Source of the DNA: Shouchella shacheensis
GTDB taxonomy: Bacteria > Bacillota > Bacilli > Bacillales > Bacillaceae_D
Direction: 5' to 3'
Length of the DNA stretch: 64,000 nt
Assembly (NCBI RefSeq): GCF_001484965.1
Contig: NZ_KQ947393.1
Location: 1 to 64,000, forward strand
The position numbers were made by a program, and so were the translations under genes. Position 1 is the stretch's first letter. Each line of letters begins with the position of its first letter. Below the pieces are notes generated by a model. The model saw only the letters and a program-made list of their open reading frames with translations. It was not told the origin of the DNA and made no database searches. This document shows, one piece after another, positions 7,892 to 16,726 of the stretch.

Positions 7892-8422
7892 TCACTCCTC
7901 GCCCAGAGAGTGTTCCTCCAAAAAGCCCGCTTCCAGACCTAGCGTCTTAAATGACTTCTCACTATTAACCACCAGTACTTTGGAGCCTATATCAACACGG
8001 TCGTATAAACGCTCCACGGTTGCGTTCGCTAACCTGATGCAGCCGGCAGAAGCCGAATAGCCGATCGAGCCGGGCCGATTTGTGCCATGCAACCCAAATG
8101 TTCGCCCGTCGGTTCCGTTGGCATCAAACCCAATCCACCTTGTCCCCAGTGGGTTCTTAGGATCCCCGCCGGCGATGTCCTTCTTTCTATAATACGGTTG
8201 TTCAGCCTTCACCACCACCGTAAATAAACCATCCGGCGTCTCATCCCCCTTTTTCCCTGTCGCCACCGGGTGCACTTCAGCGATATGTCCCGACTCAATC
8301 AATGCCAGTTGGTTGGTTTTCACATTGACAATAATCGTTGCTTCGTCCATCTGAAACTCATCAGGAAGGGGATACGAGGTAGTGAGCATGAGCAAAACCG
8401 TAAGCAAAAGTGAAAGACGCAT
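7892..8422 (-). CDS. Exported L,D-transpeptidase (YkuD domain)
   Basis: A short signal peptide (residues 1-19) precedes a single YkuD domain. The catalytic signature is complete: HGTN (His112) and SAGCIRL (nucleophile Cys128). These enzymes make 3-3 cross-links or attach proteins to peptidoglycan. It lacks the LysM domain of B. subtilis YkuD. ATG behind AAAGGAGAGCC. Its start lies 30 bases beyond the stop of the yqjA-like gene, so the two probably form one transcript. Confidence 0.85.
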   Translation of the reverse strand: MRLSLLLTVLLMLTTSYPLPDEFQMDEATIIVNVKTNQLALIESGHIAEVHPVATGKKGDETPDGLFTVVVKAEQPYYRKKDIAGGDPKNPLGTRWIGFDANGTDGRTFGLHGTNRPGSIGYSASAGCIRLANATVERLYDRVDIGSKVLVVNSEKSFKTLGLEAGFLEEHSLGEE

Positions 8423-8452
8423 CCTATAGGCTCTCCTTTTATAATGATACGT

Positions 8453-9460
8453 CTAGCTTTCGCTTGTTTGCCGCGTCTTATCCTTTTTGTTTGCCCACAA
8501 CCGTTCCTTGACATGGAGGTATTGCTCAAATTCATGCATCATGTAATAAAGCGAAGAGCGCACTTCAAATTCCGTTCTTGTTGTAGGAAGAGGCATCTGC
8601 CTGAATTCTTCACGCATTTCCTCGAGCCTAAGCAAAAAATACGGGACAGAATTCGTTGGACTTACAGCGGTCGAAAGCTCCTCTAAGAAATCAGCCACCG
8701 ACTTGCTTTGCGTCACCGCCTTACTCATTCGAGCCAAATAAGGCATCAGCCGCTCAATGATCTCAAGCTGTTTTTCACGCATGTGAAAGTAATGATAGTA
8801 GTGGTCTTCTTCGCGCAGCAAATGGTTGTTCAACGATCGCAACGCAAGGGCTTTGCCTCTCTTCAACTGATCATCCAGCTCCGGAATTTCCTCGCCGCTC
8901 CAGTCGCTTTCCCCGTTTCGAATAAAAACAGAGAGCTCCCTGAGAATGACTTGCATTTTTTCCTCAATGTCCTTTCGATACTGGCGCAAATCCCTTTCTA
9001 CCGATGGCATATACAAGTTCATCAAGAGGGCCGTCCCAATACCAATCAAGATCAGTTGCAGTTCGTTCAGGAAAAAATGGACGGAAACGCCTCCTACCAC
9101 GTATAAATGAAGGACAATCACAGAACTCGTCACAATCCCCTCTTTGGCACCAAGGGGAAGAACTGCAGGAATAAAACAGAGAATGAATAAGCCGAGCGAA
9201 AGCGGATGGTACCCAAAGATCTCAAAAATAATCGCGCTAAGCACTAACCCGACCATACAGGCCACAAATCGAGCCCAGGAAACACGCATTGAGTTTTTGC
9301 GTGTCACAGAAATGCAGAGAATGGCAATGATAGCAGCAGAGCTAGCGAACTCCAGCCCCATCCACTCAGCTACTGCAATAGCGATCGTAGCCCCTACCGC
9401 TGTTTTTAATGTTCGATATCCAATTTTAAATGGCATTCGCATTGTTTTCCAATTCTCCAT
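8453..9460 (-). CDS. yqjA: Aromatic acid exporter-family membrane protein (YqjA type)
   Basis: The N-terminal 150 residues contain about five or six transmembrane segments, starting with FKIGYRTLKTAVG, the ArAE/DUF939 pattern. The C-terminal 185 residues are soluble and helical with a short paired-helix region. B. subtilis YqjA is the nearest match I know, and the neighbouring genes fit the yqj cluster. Substrate unknown. The start follows TTAGGAAAACT. Confidence 0.75.
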   Translation of the reverse strand: MENWKTMRMPFKIGYRTLKTAVGATIAIAVAEWMGLEFASSAAIIAILCISVTRKNSMRVSWARFVACMVGLVLSAIIFEIFGYHPLSLGLFILCFIPAVLPLGAKEGIVTSSVIVLHLYVVGGVSVHFFLNELQLILIGIGTALLMNLYMPSVERDLRQYRKDIEEKMQVILRELSVFIRNGESDWSGEEIPELDDQLKRGKALALRSLNNHLLREEDHYYHYFHMREKQLEIIERLMPYLARMSKAVTQSKSVADFLEELSTAVSPTNSVPYFLLRLEEMREEFRQMPLPTTRTEFEVRSSLYYMMHEFEQYLHVKERLWANKKDKTRQTSES

Positions 9461-9492
9461 AGTTTTCCTAAGTATAGCATGAACGCAAACAA

Positions 9493-9616
9493 CCGAAAAG
9501 CAGAGGCGCCCTGCTCACGAGCGACAAGTTCTGGAGCGACGGCAGATCAAGTCCGAACTTGACTTGAACTGGCGGCGTGAAGAAACCTCGAGCGAGTGGG
9601 CGCCGGAGCTAGACAA
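9493..9616 (+). repeat. Dispersed palindromic repeat, type B, copy B1
   Basis: Begins CCGAAAAGCAGAGGCGCCC and ends GGGCGCCGGAGCTAGAC, so the tips pair. The interior carries GAGCGACAAGTTCTGGAGCGACGG and GGCGGCGTGAAGAAACC. First of three tandem elements (B-A-A) that fill this intergenic gap. Confidence 0.85.
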
Positions 9617-9617
9617 A

Positions 9618-9741
9618 CCGAAAAGCGCAGGCGGGTTGGTCAGAAGCGAGGATTTTGGAAGGCCTGACAAAAGAAATCCGATTTTAGATTTCGTTGTCAG
9701 GACTGAAAAATCTCGAGCTTCTACCCGCCGGAGCTAGACAA
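9618..9741 (+). repeat. Dispersed palindromic repeat, type A, copy A1
   Basis: Tips CCGAAAAGCGCAGGCGGGTT and CTACCCGCCGGAGCTAGAC pair. The inner arms are GCGAGGATTTTGGAAGGCCTG and CAGGACTGAAAAATCTCGAGC. Confidence 0.9.
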
Positions 9742-9742
9742 T

Positions 9743-9866
9743 ACCGAAAAGCAAAGACGGGTTGAACAGAAGCGCGAATTTTGGAAGGCCTGGACTAGAA
9801 ATCCCGGTTTTGGATTTCGGGCCAGGACTGAAAAATCTCGACGCTTCTACCCGCCGGAGCTAGACA
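9743..9866 (+). repeat. Dispersed palindromic repeat, type A, copy A2
   Basis: Same architecture as A1, separated from it by one or two bases. Some left-tip pairs are lost (AAAGACGGGTT). Confidence 0.9.
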
Positions 9867-9902
9867 AAAAAAACGAACGACTAGTGTCGTTCGTTTTTTT
9901 GA
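9866..9902 (-). terminator. Terminator of the acidic lipoprotein gene
   Basis: AACGAACGACtagtGTCGTTCGTT hairpin flanked by A and T runs on both sides. It would work in either direction; the gene served is on the minus strand. Confidence 0.85.
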
Positions 9903-9904
9903 CG

Positions 9905-10099
9905 TTACATGTCGCCGTCGTCATCCATTTCACCATCGTCCATTTCATCGTCATACATTTCATCGTCCATTCCGCCGTCCTCTTCCGTCGGCGCTGTTGG
10001 CTCACCCGGTTCATCCATCTCGCCTTCTCCGCCACATGCCGCGAGAACACCTACACTCATCATACCAGCCATCGTTGAATACAGCAGTTTCTTTTTCAT
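9905..10099 (-). CDS. Small Asp/Met-rich lipoprotein (64 aa)
   Basis: A clear lipobox (VLAAC, Cys22) follows a 21-residue signal peptide. The mature 43 residues are almost only Asp, Glu, Met, Gly, Pro and Thr, with repeated DDEM/DDGEM units, and would be disordered and strongly negative. Ribosome site AAGAAGGAGG; own terminator. Metal or cation binding at the membrane surface is a guess; no partner gene is adjacent. Confidence 0.75.
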   Translation of the reverse strand: MKKKLLYSTMAGMMSVGVLAACGGEGEMDEPGEPTAPTEEDGGMDDEMYDDEMDDGEMDDDGDM

Positions 10100-10227
10100 G
10101 TGAAACGCCTCCTTCTTAAGATTAGGATCTTTCTTACTCTATGGAATACCCTCTGAGCCTTGAGGAAAACATCCAACGCTTTATTTTAACAATTTTTGAG
10201 ATTCTGCAAGGTTTTCATAGATTTTAC

Positions 10228-10270
10228 GATGTCAGGACGAAATACTCGAGCTTCGATCCGCTGGAGGGGT
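10228..10270 (+). repeat. Right-end fragment of a type A repeat
   Basis: GATGTCAGGACGAAATACTCGAGC followed by TTCGATCCGCTGGAGGGG resembles only the right third of type A. The left part is missing or decayed. Confidence 0.5.
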
Positions 10271-10277
10271 AAATAAA

Positions 10278-10312
10278 GGAGACCCCACACCTCAGTGCAG
10301 GATCTCCCTCCG
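10278..10312 (-). terminator. Terminator of the BCCT transporter gene
   Basis: On the minus strand GGAGATCC.GCAC...GTG.GGGGTCTCC is followed by TTTATTT, directly after the stop. Confidence 0.7.
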
Positions 10313-12133
10313 TTACTTACGGTCTTTGCGATCCTCTTCATCTTTCTTAGAATCGCTTACCTTTTCGTAACCATCCTCTTGCAGCTCACTTCGGACTTCT
10401 TCGTAGATTTCATCACGAAGCTCTTCTTTAAACTCATCGTAGACATTTTCACGAATCTCATCTTTGAACTCTTCATAGGTATTCCCGCGAAGGTCTCCTT
10501 TAATTTCTTCAGAGACTTCGTCTTTTAACTCGGCATACATGTCTTCACGTATTTCTTCTTTAATAGAGCTAATACGACGTGTATTCCGCTTCCTGCGCTC
10601 AAACTGAAAATCGCGCGACATCATGATAAAGACGGATAGGACCATGAACAAGAGAATAAATGAAAAGGGGAGAGCCGCTGTAATCGCTGCTGTTTGCAAG
10701 GCATCTAGTCCCCCGCTCCCACTACTTAACAGCAAGACTCCTGCCGTACCTGCAATCAGCGCCCCCCACAACACCTTGAGCTTAAATGCCGGATTGTCAT
10801 TCCCAAAGTCCGTCATTGTTCCAAGCACGAATGTTGCCGAATCGGCTGAGGTGATGAAAAAGATAAAAATCACAATAAGACCGAGTATGCTCATAATCGT
10901 TGTCATTGGCAAATGGCCGAGCATCGCAAACAACGCGACTTCCTCATTCGTTTGGGCCACATTGGTAATCGAAGAAATGCCTTGTTCCAACTCAAAGTTC
11001 AAGGCGGTTCCCCCGAAGATCGAAAACCAAATCAATGCGAGCGCTGTGGGCACAAGCAAGACCCCAGCCATAAATTCCCGCACCGTTCTCCCTTTGGAAA
11101 TGCGCGCAATAAACATGCCCACAAAAGGGGACCACGACATATGCCAAGCCCAAAAGAAAATCGTGTTCCCTGCTAACCAGTCTCCGTTATTAAACGTTTC
11201 TGTCCCCGTCGCCATCGATACAAAGTTTGAGACATACCCACCCAGTGTGTGCACGATGCTATTTAACACATAAAGCGTCGGTCCAAAAAATAACACAAAC
11301 ATCATAAGAATCAAGGCAAGGGTGAGATTGAGGTTTGTCAGCCGTTTAATTCCCTTCTCGATCCCAACAAGTGCTGATAAGATAAACAGCACCCCTACAA
11401 CAGCAATAATAACAAGCTGGGTCCAAATGTTGTTTGGGATAGGACTAATATAGGAAAGCCCCCCTGAGATTTGCATTGCACTTAGCCCAAATGTCGTGGC
11501 GACACCGGCACAAGTCGCAATAACCGCTAAGATGTCAATGCCTCGCCCTGCCCAGCCATTTACCTGGTTCCCAAGCAACGGATAAAACGCGGAGCTAATG
11601 AGCGCCGGGCGGTTTTTTCGATACATCACATACGCAAGCGTCAGACCCACCACTGAAAACACGCCCCACGCGTGTAATCCCCAGTGGTAGACAGCATAGC
11701 GAAGGCCGGCTTCTGCCGCGTCTCGCGTCTCGGCCGTGTATTCTGGAGGAGGGTTTAAATAGTTCAACACCGGTTCTGCCACACCAAAGAAAACAAAACC
11801 AACGCCAATACCAGCAGCAAATAGCATCCCAATCCAAGATATGTAGGAAAACTCTGGCTCATCCTCTTTCTTCCCAAGCTTCAACCTGCCAAAAGGGGAG
11901 AGAATTAAAATAAAGCCAAATAACACAAAAAAGCTCAAAAGAAGCATGTAAAACCAACCAAACCGCTCGGTAATCCAATTTAGAGCCGAGCCAGAGGCAG
12001 TTCCTAGCGTGTCTGGGGAGACTGCTCCCCAGAGGACGAATAGCCCCATGAACGTCGCAGAAATAACAAGGACGGGATTCAACGCTTTGTTTTTTGTCGT
12101 TTCTTTCATAGATTGCTTCTGTCTTTTCCGCAT
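10313..12133 (-). CDS. BCCT-family osmolyte transporter (glycine betaine/choline type) with repeated acidic tail
   Basis: Twelve membrane segments spread over residues about 15-515 with the BCCT signature WAWHMSWSPFVGMFIARISKGRT and the conserved GIGVGFVFFGVAEPV. The family imports betaine, choline or ectoine, usually with sodium. About 80 extra residues after the last helix are highly charged and repeat a 12-residue unit starting with Tyr (YEEFKDEIRENV, YDEFKEELRDEI, YEEVRSELQEDG), probably a coiled coil. The start is ATG at 12133 with AGGAG 8 bases upstream. Osmotic control through the tail is inference by analogy with BetP, whose tail is different. Confidence 0.88.
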   Translation of the reverse strand: MRKRQKQSMKETTKNKALNPVLVISATFMGLFVLWGAVSPDTLGTASGSALNWITERFGWFYMLLLSFFVLFGFILILSPFGRLKLGKKEDEPEFSYISWIGMLFAAGIGVGFVFFGVAEPVLNYLNPPPEYTAETRDAAEAGLRYAVYHWGLHAWGVFSVVGLTLAYVMYRKNRPALISSAFYPLLGNQVNGWAGRGIDILAVIATCAGVATTFGLSAMQISGGLSYISPIPNNIWTQLVIIAVVGVLFILSALVGIEKGIKRLTNLNLTLALILMMFVLFFGPTLYVLNSIVHTLGGYVSNFVSMATGTETFNNGDWLAGNTIFFWAWHMSWSPFVGMFIARISKGRTVREFMAGVLLVPTALALIWFSIFGGTALNFELEQGISSITNVAQTNEEVALFAMLGHLPMTTIMSILGLIVIFIFFITSADSATFVLGTMTDFGNDNPAFKLKVLWGALIAGTAGVLLLSSGSGGLDALQTAAITAALPFSFILLFMVLSVFIMMSRDFQFERRKRNTRRISSIKEEIREDMYAELKDEVSEEIKGDLRGNTYEEFKDEIRENVYDEFKEELRDEIYEEVRSELQEDGYEKVSDSKKDEEDRKDRK

Positions 12134-12353
12134 CCTTCGCGCTCCTATTAAAAGACAGAGTTGCCCTTCTTTCCATATCACTTAGGAGAGTGCGTATTCT
12201 TAAAGATAACGATTCGAAGAGACAAACAGGTGAATAAGCCAGCTTCTTTTCCCGTTCATTATCAAACATTATTCAGCTCCGTGACTTCCCTGTCAACCCT
12301 ATACTATGCAAAAAAGAGTCGTTCTATCCTCTCTACAGTGTATTCTCTTTCGC

Positions 12354-13655
12354 TTAGAACCCAAACGCCGTCAGCAAAAGGTGGATCAAAAACAGGAACC
12401 CAATCATGTACATCGCTGCAGCAACTTCTTTTTTCTTGCCGGCAAAAATGTGAAGAAGGGGATAGGCGACAAAACCAAACGCAATCCCGTCGGCAATCGA
12501 GTGTGTCAGCGGAATCAACGCCACGGTGAGGTAAGCAGGAAACCAGCTGAGGATGGACTCAAAGGAGATATTTCCCAAGGACCTCACCATCATTCCACCT
12601 ACGATCAAAAGCACCGGTGCAATCGCACTGTCGGGAATCTGAGAGACAAGCGGCAACGCAAAGATTGTTAAAGCAAACAAGACCCCCGTCGTTAGTGAAG
12701 ACAGCCCCGTTCTGCCTCCAGCTGAAATTCCTGCGGCCGTTTCCGCAGTGGCGATCGTCGGACTCGTACCAAACAAGCCGGAGCTCATCGCTGAAGCAGC
12801 ACTTGCTTGAAGCGCCCGTTTCATTTTCTCATGCCGCTTCAAATCCGTCACATAACCGGAAATCAGTCCAATATTTTCAAAGGTAAGCACCATAGTCATC
12901 GCAAACACAGAGGTCCAAAAGGCAACTGTCCAGACATTGGTAAACGCCATTTGCCAGAACACGTCCCCGTACCCGCTAAAGGACAGGTTCACCGTTTCTT
13001 GCGCCGTCCCTACTCCAAGAATGTTTCCAATAAAGACGCCACAAACGATCGCCCAAAGAAAGTGACCTGGGACGTTGCGAACATACAGCCAGATCGCCAA
13101 CGCAAACGTAAGTAGCGAAGCGAAGGGGAGCGGTTCCGAAAGCGTAGACAGCTGTACAAACGTATCTGGATTCGCTTCAATTAACCCTCCCTTTTCTAGA
13201 CCAATAAAGGCAAGAAAAAATCCAATTCCCGCCGTAACCGCATGCTTCATCACATCCGGGATCGCGCGATTCAGCAGATCGGCAAGCTTTGTGAACGACA
13301 CCACCGTAAAGAGAAACCCCGCAATGAAGACGACCGCGAGCGCCTCCTGCCAGTGCATCCCCGCTCCGTGCACAAAGGTAAACGTGAACATCGCGTTTAA
13401 CCCCATCGCCGGCATGAGGATTATCGGTGCATTGGCATGAAACGCCATGATGAGACAGCCTACAAACGACGTTATAATGGTGGCCATGATCGCCCCTTCA
13501 AGAGGAAGGCCGGCATCCGCCAAAATCGCACTATTGACAGCGACAATATACACCGCTGTTAAAAACGCAATCACTCCAGAGGTGACTTCCTGTTTCACAG
13601 AAGTTCCGTGATTCTGAAGTCGGAAATACTGTTTTATATGTTCCACTTTTTTCAC
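12354..13655 (-). CDS. Purine permease, AzgA/PbuG branch of NCS2
   Basis: A 433-residue membrane protein with about 12-14 helices. VTSGVIAFLTAVYIVAVN near the start and the later GTSPTIATAETAAGISAGGRTGLSS identify the hypoxanthine/guanine/adenine branch (PbuG, PbuO, AzgA). No purine riboswitch core is visible upstream on the minus strand. GTG start with a weak site. The terminal hydrophobic helix ends six residues before the stop. Exact purine not decidable. Confidence 0.85.
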   Translation of the reverse strand: MKKVEHIKQYFRLQNHGTSVKQEVTSGVIAFLTAVYIVAVNSAILADAGLPLEGAIMATIITSFVGCLIMAFHANAPIILMPAMGLNAMFTFTFVHGAGMHWQEALAVVFIAGFLFTVVSFTKLADLLNRAIPDVMKHAVTAGIGFFLAFIGLEKGGLIEANPDTFVQLSTLSEPLPFASLLTFALAIWLYVRNVPGHFLWAIVCGVFIGNILGVGTAQETVNLSFSGYGDVFWQMAFTNVWTVAFWTSVFAMTMVLTFENIGLISGYVTDLKRHEKMKRALQASAASAMSSGLFGTSPTIATAETAAGISAGGRTGLSSLTTGVLFALTIFALPLVSQIPDSAIAPVLLIVGGMMVRSLGNISFESILSWFPAYLTVALIPLTHSIADGIAFGFVAYPLLHIFAGKKKEVAAAMYMIGFLFLIHLLLTAFGF

Positions 13656-13812
13656 ACTTTCAAACTAGCCCTCACCCACCCGGTGCTTTCGCACCATCAC
13701 ACATCGTAGCACAGCTCTTCACAGAACGAAAGCACGGCATTAAGCAGATGATAGGAACTCCCACGTGCGGGCATGTTATACTAGAAATACGCATCTTAGA
13801 AAGGGTGAGAGT

Positions 13813-14346
13813 ATGGCGACACACAAGTTGGCTACGTTCGCAGGCGGATGTTTTTGGTGTATGGTCAAGCCATTTGACTCCTATGACGGGATTGAATCCG
13901 TGGTTTCCGGCTACACGGGCGGCCACACCGAGAACCCCACGTACAAAGAAGTGTGTAGCGAAACCACCGGCCATTTTGAAGCCGTTCAAATTACGTACGA
14001 TCCTTCCGTCTTTCCTTATAGCAAGCTGCTAGAAACATTCTGGCAGCAGATTGACCCTACCGATCCCGGCGGGCAGTTTCACGATCGAGGCGACTCGTAT
14101 CGCACAGCCATTTTCTACCACGACGAAGAACAGCGTAAAGAGGCCGAAGCCAGCAAGCAAAAATTGGAAGAAAGCAATCGCTTTGACAAACCCATCGTCA
14201 CCCTCATTTTGCCGGCAGCTCCCTTTTATCCGGCAGAGGACTACCATCAAGATTATTATCAAAAGAACCCGTTCCACTATACGATGTACCGAAAAGGATC
14301 TGGCCGAGAAGCCTTTATACAAAACCACTGGAAGGAGTCGATCTAA
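13813..14346 (+). CDS. msrA: Peptide methionine-S-sulfoxide reductase MsrA
   Basis: Reduces the S-epimer of oxidised methionine. The active site is GGCFWC, followed by [12 protein letters not shown] and GHFEAVQI. The length (177 aa) is normal. The start ATG at 13813 lies after GGGTGAGAGT; a longer in-frame start at 13765 has no site. The stop is followed at once by msrB, so the two are co-transcribed as in B. subtilis. TATACT at 13777-13782 may be its -10 element. Confidence 0.95.
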   Translation: MATHKLATFAGGCFWCMVKPFDSYDGIESVVSGYTGGHTENPTYKEVCSETTGHFEAVQITYDPSVFPYSKLLETFWQQIDPTDPGGQFHDRGDSYRTAIFYHDEEQRKEAEASKQKLEESNRFDKPIVTLILPAAPFYPAEDYHQDYYQKNPFHYTMYRKGSGREAFIQNHWKESI

Positions 14347-14778
14347 ATGGCTGAAAACAAAGACGCCCTCAAAAAAAAGCTCACGTCCATGCAGTATCAT
14401 GTCACACAAGAAAACGGAACCGAACCTCCTTTTAAAAATGAGTACTATGACAATACCGAGGAAGGCATTTACGTCGATGTCGTCTCCGGAAAGCCGCTTT
14501 TTTCTTCTACGGACCAATACGACGCCGGGTGCGGCTGGCCGAGCTTCACGAAACCAATCGTCGACGAAGAAGTGCTGGAAAAAGAAGACCGCAGCCACTT
14601 CATGGTCCGCACGGAGGTTCGCAGCAAAGAAGCCGACTCCCACCTCGGCCACGTCTTCCCAGACGGCCCGGGCCCAGATGGCCTGCGCTACTGCATCAAC
14701 TCCGCAGCCCTGAAGTTTATCCCGAAAGAGAAGCTTGCAGAGGAAGGGTATGAGGTTTACGAGAAGCTGTTTGACTAA
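14347..14778 (+). CDS. msrB: Peptide methionine-R-sulfoxide reductase MsrB
   Basis: Reduces the R-epimer. CGWPSF and the catalytic RYCINSAAL near the C-terminus are diagnostic. The CxxC zinc pairs found in many MsrB proteins are absent: the usual positions read [10 protein letters not shown] and HLGHVFPDG, with a single cysteine near the first. It starts at the base after the msrA stop, with the ribosome site (AAGGAG) inside msrA. A strong terminator follows. Confidence 0.95.
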   Translation: MAENKDALKKKLTSMQYHVTQENGTEPPFKNEYYDNTEEGIYVDVVSGKPLFSSTDQYDAGCGWPSFTKPIVDEEVLEKEDRSHFMVRTEVRSKEADSHLGHVFPDGPGPDGLRYCINSAALKFIPKEKLAEEGYEVYEKLFD

Positions 14779-14783
14779 TGACT

Positions 14784-14820
14784 GAACACTTGAGGCATGA
14801 TGCCTCAAGTGTTTCTTTTA
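14784..14820 (+). terminator. Terminator after msrAB
   Basis: AACACTTGAGGCAtgaTGCCTCAAGTGTTTCTTTT: a perfect 13-bp stem with T-rich tail. Confidence 0.9.
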
Positions 14821-14857
14821 TTGATTTTGGTTCATGCTAAATTCTCGTTCAACCGTT

Positions 14858-15006
14858 CCGAGTCCTTCACACACATCCGCACTTTTTTCACGCACATCCC
14901 TCTCACGCATATCCGAGCCCTTCTTACGTACATCCGCCCCCCTCTCCCCCGCATCCGCGGGCTTCTCACGCACATCCATGCCTTCTCGTGCACACCCGAG
15001 ACTCGT
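14858..15006. repeat. Degenerate ~21-bp tandem repeat array I
   Basis: About seven imperfect units of the form CTTCTCACGCACATCCGCGCC. On the minus strand they read as a seven-residue repeat of DVREKGA type in an open frame from 15054 to 14818. No ribosome site or signal supports that frame as a gene, so I report DNA repeat only. Confidence 0.65.
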
Positions 15007-15061
15007 CGCCATTGATTTCGACATTCCCCTAAGAAAACCGTGTTCTTTCAACATTTTTCAA

Positions 15062-15089
15062 TTGAGCTTTCCGAGGAATCTGGTATGAT
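15062..15089 (+). promoter_or_regulatory. Probable sigma-A promoter of fumC
   Basis: TTGAGC, 16 bases, TATGAT. The gene start lies about 38 bases downstream. Confidence 0.5.
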
Positions 15090-15127
15090 TAAAAAGGATA
15101 CTATTTTGCTTTAAAAGGATGATGAAA

Positions 15128-16513
15128 ATGGAAACGCGTACAGAGCGAGATACGATTGGTGAAATTGAAGTTCCAGCGGATCGCTATTGGGGAGCGCAAA
15201 CACAGCGTAGCCTTGAGAACTTTAAAATTGGGACTGAAAAGATTCCAGTAGAAGTCGTACATGCCTTTGCTCAGCTGAAAAAAGCAGCAGCGGTTGTCAA
15301 CGGTTCTTTGAAAGGACTTGACAAGAAAAAGGTCGAGGCGATTTCACATGCCGCCGATCGCGTGACTAGTGGCGAAATTGATGACCACTTCCCTCTTGTG
15401 GTTTGGCAAACGGGGAGCGGGACACAATCGAATATGAACATGAATGAAGTGCTTGCTTATCTAGGGACGGCTTACTTAAAAGAACAAGGCAGCGACCTCA
15501 CTATCCACCCAAATGATGACGTCAATCATTCTCAAAGCTCAAACGACACCTTCCCTACGGCAATGCACGTAGCGACGGTCGTTTACGCTGAAAAGGAACT
15601 TTTGCCAGCGATTCGTCGTTTTAAAGGAACGCTTGAGGAGAAAGAAAACGCATTCCAAGACGTCGTGAAAATTGGGCGCACACATCTACAAGACGCTACT
15701 CCTCTGACATTCGGTCAAGAGATTAGTGGTTGGAAGCATATGCTCGCTACGTGTGAGACGATGATCAGCGAATCGCTTGAGCATGTTCGAGCGCTCACCA
15801 TCGGCGGCACAGCTGTCGGGACAGGCCTCAACGCTCCGATCGGCTTCAGCGAAGAAGTGTCCAAGCAACTTTCCGAACAAACCGGTGCGACGTTTAAAGC
15901 GTCGAAGAACCACTTCCATGGCCTGACAAGTCATGATGAGCTTGTCCATTTTCATGGCGCTCTCAAAGGACTGGCTGCTGATGCCTTTAAAATCGCGAAC
16001 GACATTCGCCTACTCGCAAGCGGTCCGCGCTGTGGAATTGGAGAAGTCCTGATTCCTGCCAACGAGCCAGGAAGCTCGATTATGCCGGGCAAGGTTAACC
16101 CTACGCAAAGCGAGGCGCTGACTATGGTGGCTGCTCAGGTGCTAGGCAATGACGCCACGGTCGGGTTCGCAGCAACGCAAGGACATTTTCAACTCAACGT
16201 GTTTAAGCCGGTGATCGTTTATAATGTGCTTCAATCAATGCGCTTGCTTGCGGACGGGCTGAACAACTTCCACGACAAATGCTTGATTGGGCTGGAAGCA
16301 GATGAAGAAAAAATGACGCAAAGCTTGAACGAGTCCTTGATGCTTGTGACGGCACTGAACCCGCATATCGGCTATGAGAATGCGGCAACGATTGCGAAGA
16401 AGGCTCATGCGGAGAATACGACGCTAAAGGAAGCAGCAATTGAATTCGGGCTGCTAACGGAAGAGCAATTTGACGAGTATGTCATACCAAAGGAAATGAT
16501 CTCACCAAAATAA
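15128..16513 (+). CDS. fumC: Class II fumarate hydratase FumC
   Basis: Interconverts fumarate and malate in the TCA cycle. Superfamily signature GSSIMPGKVNPTQSE, plus GSGTQSNMN and the fumarase-type HPNDDVNHSQSSND. About 461 aa, full length. The ATG at 15128 best fits the AAAAGG site; ATGs at 15119 and 15122 are in frame. Monocistronic. The related aspA lies 11 kb downstream; the signature contexts separate the two (TQSN here, TSFN there). Confidence 0.95.
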   Translation: METRTERDTIGEIEVPADRYWGAQTQRSLENFKIGTEKIPVEVVHAFAQLKKAAAVVNGSLKGLDKKKVEAISHAADRVTSGEIDDHFPLVVWQTGSGTQSNMNMNEVLAYLGTAYLKEQGSDLTIHPNDDVNHSQSSNDTFPTAMHVATVVYAEKELLPAIRRFKGTLEEKENAFQDVVKIGRTHLQDATPLTFGQEISGWKHMLATCETMISESLEHVRALTIGGTAVGTGLNAPIGFSEEVSKQLSEQTGATFKASKNHFHGLTSHDELVHFHGALKGLAADAFKIANDIRLLASGPRCGIGEVLIPANEPGSSIMPGKVNPTQSEALTMVAAQVLGNDATVGFAATQGHFQLNVFKPVIVYNVLQSMRLLADGLNNFHDKCLIGLEADEEKMTQSLNESLMLVTALNPHIGYENAATIAKKAHAENTTLKEAAIEFGLLTEEQFDEYVIPKEMISPK

Positions 16514-16623
16514 ACTCAGGGGAGAGACTCGAATCCCACAAAAGAGAAGTGGTGTCGCCCTAGAAGACTAGGGCAACCCAACCGATTCATTATACATTGG
16601 GAAGTCCTACAGAAGATCAACCT

Positions 16624-16677
16624 CAAAAAAGCCATCGCCTGCTGTTTGTTATTAGTCTGCCACAGGCGATGGTTTTC
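16624..16677. terminator. Hairpin between fumC and the convergent LVIVD gene
   Basis: AAAAAAGCCATCGCCTG and CAGGCGATGGTTTT are inverted around a loop of about 20 bases. A and T runs on both sides suit bidirectional use. The roughly 110 bases between fumC and this hairpin show nothing I recognise. Confidence 0.6.
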
Positions 16678-16726
16678 ATATATAGCATTACGGCAAGTTG
16701 TCAGCCATGCCATTTAAAACGTTACA

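Noticed and set aside
10623-11273. Plus-strand open frame (216 codons) inside the BCCT gene
   Set aside because: Antisense shadow of a membrane protein; no start signal, composition unlike a protein family.
13656-13812. Purine riboswitch before the AzgA-type permease
   Set aside because: The conserved loop and junction sequences of the purine aptamer are not present on the minus strand.
14029-14808. Long minus-strand open frame (259 codons) across msrA and msrB
   Set aside because: It is antisense to two clear reductase genes with active-site motifs and has no family resemblance or ribosome site.
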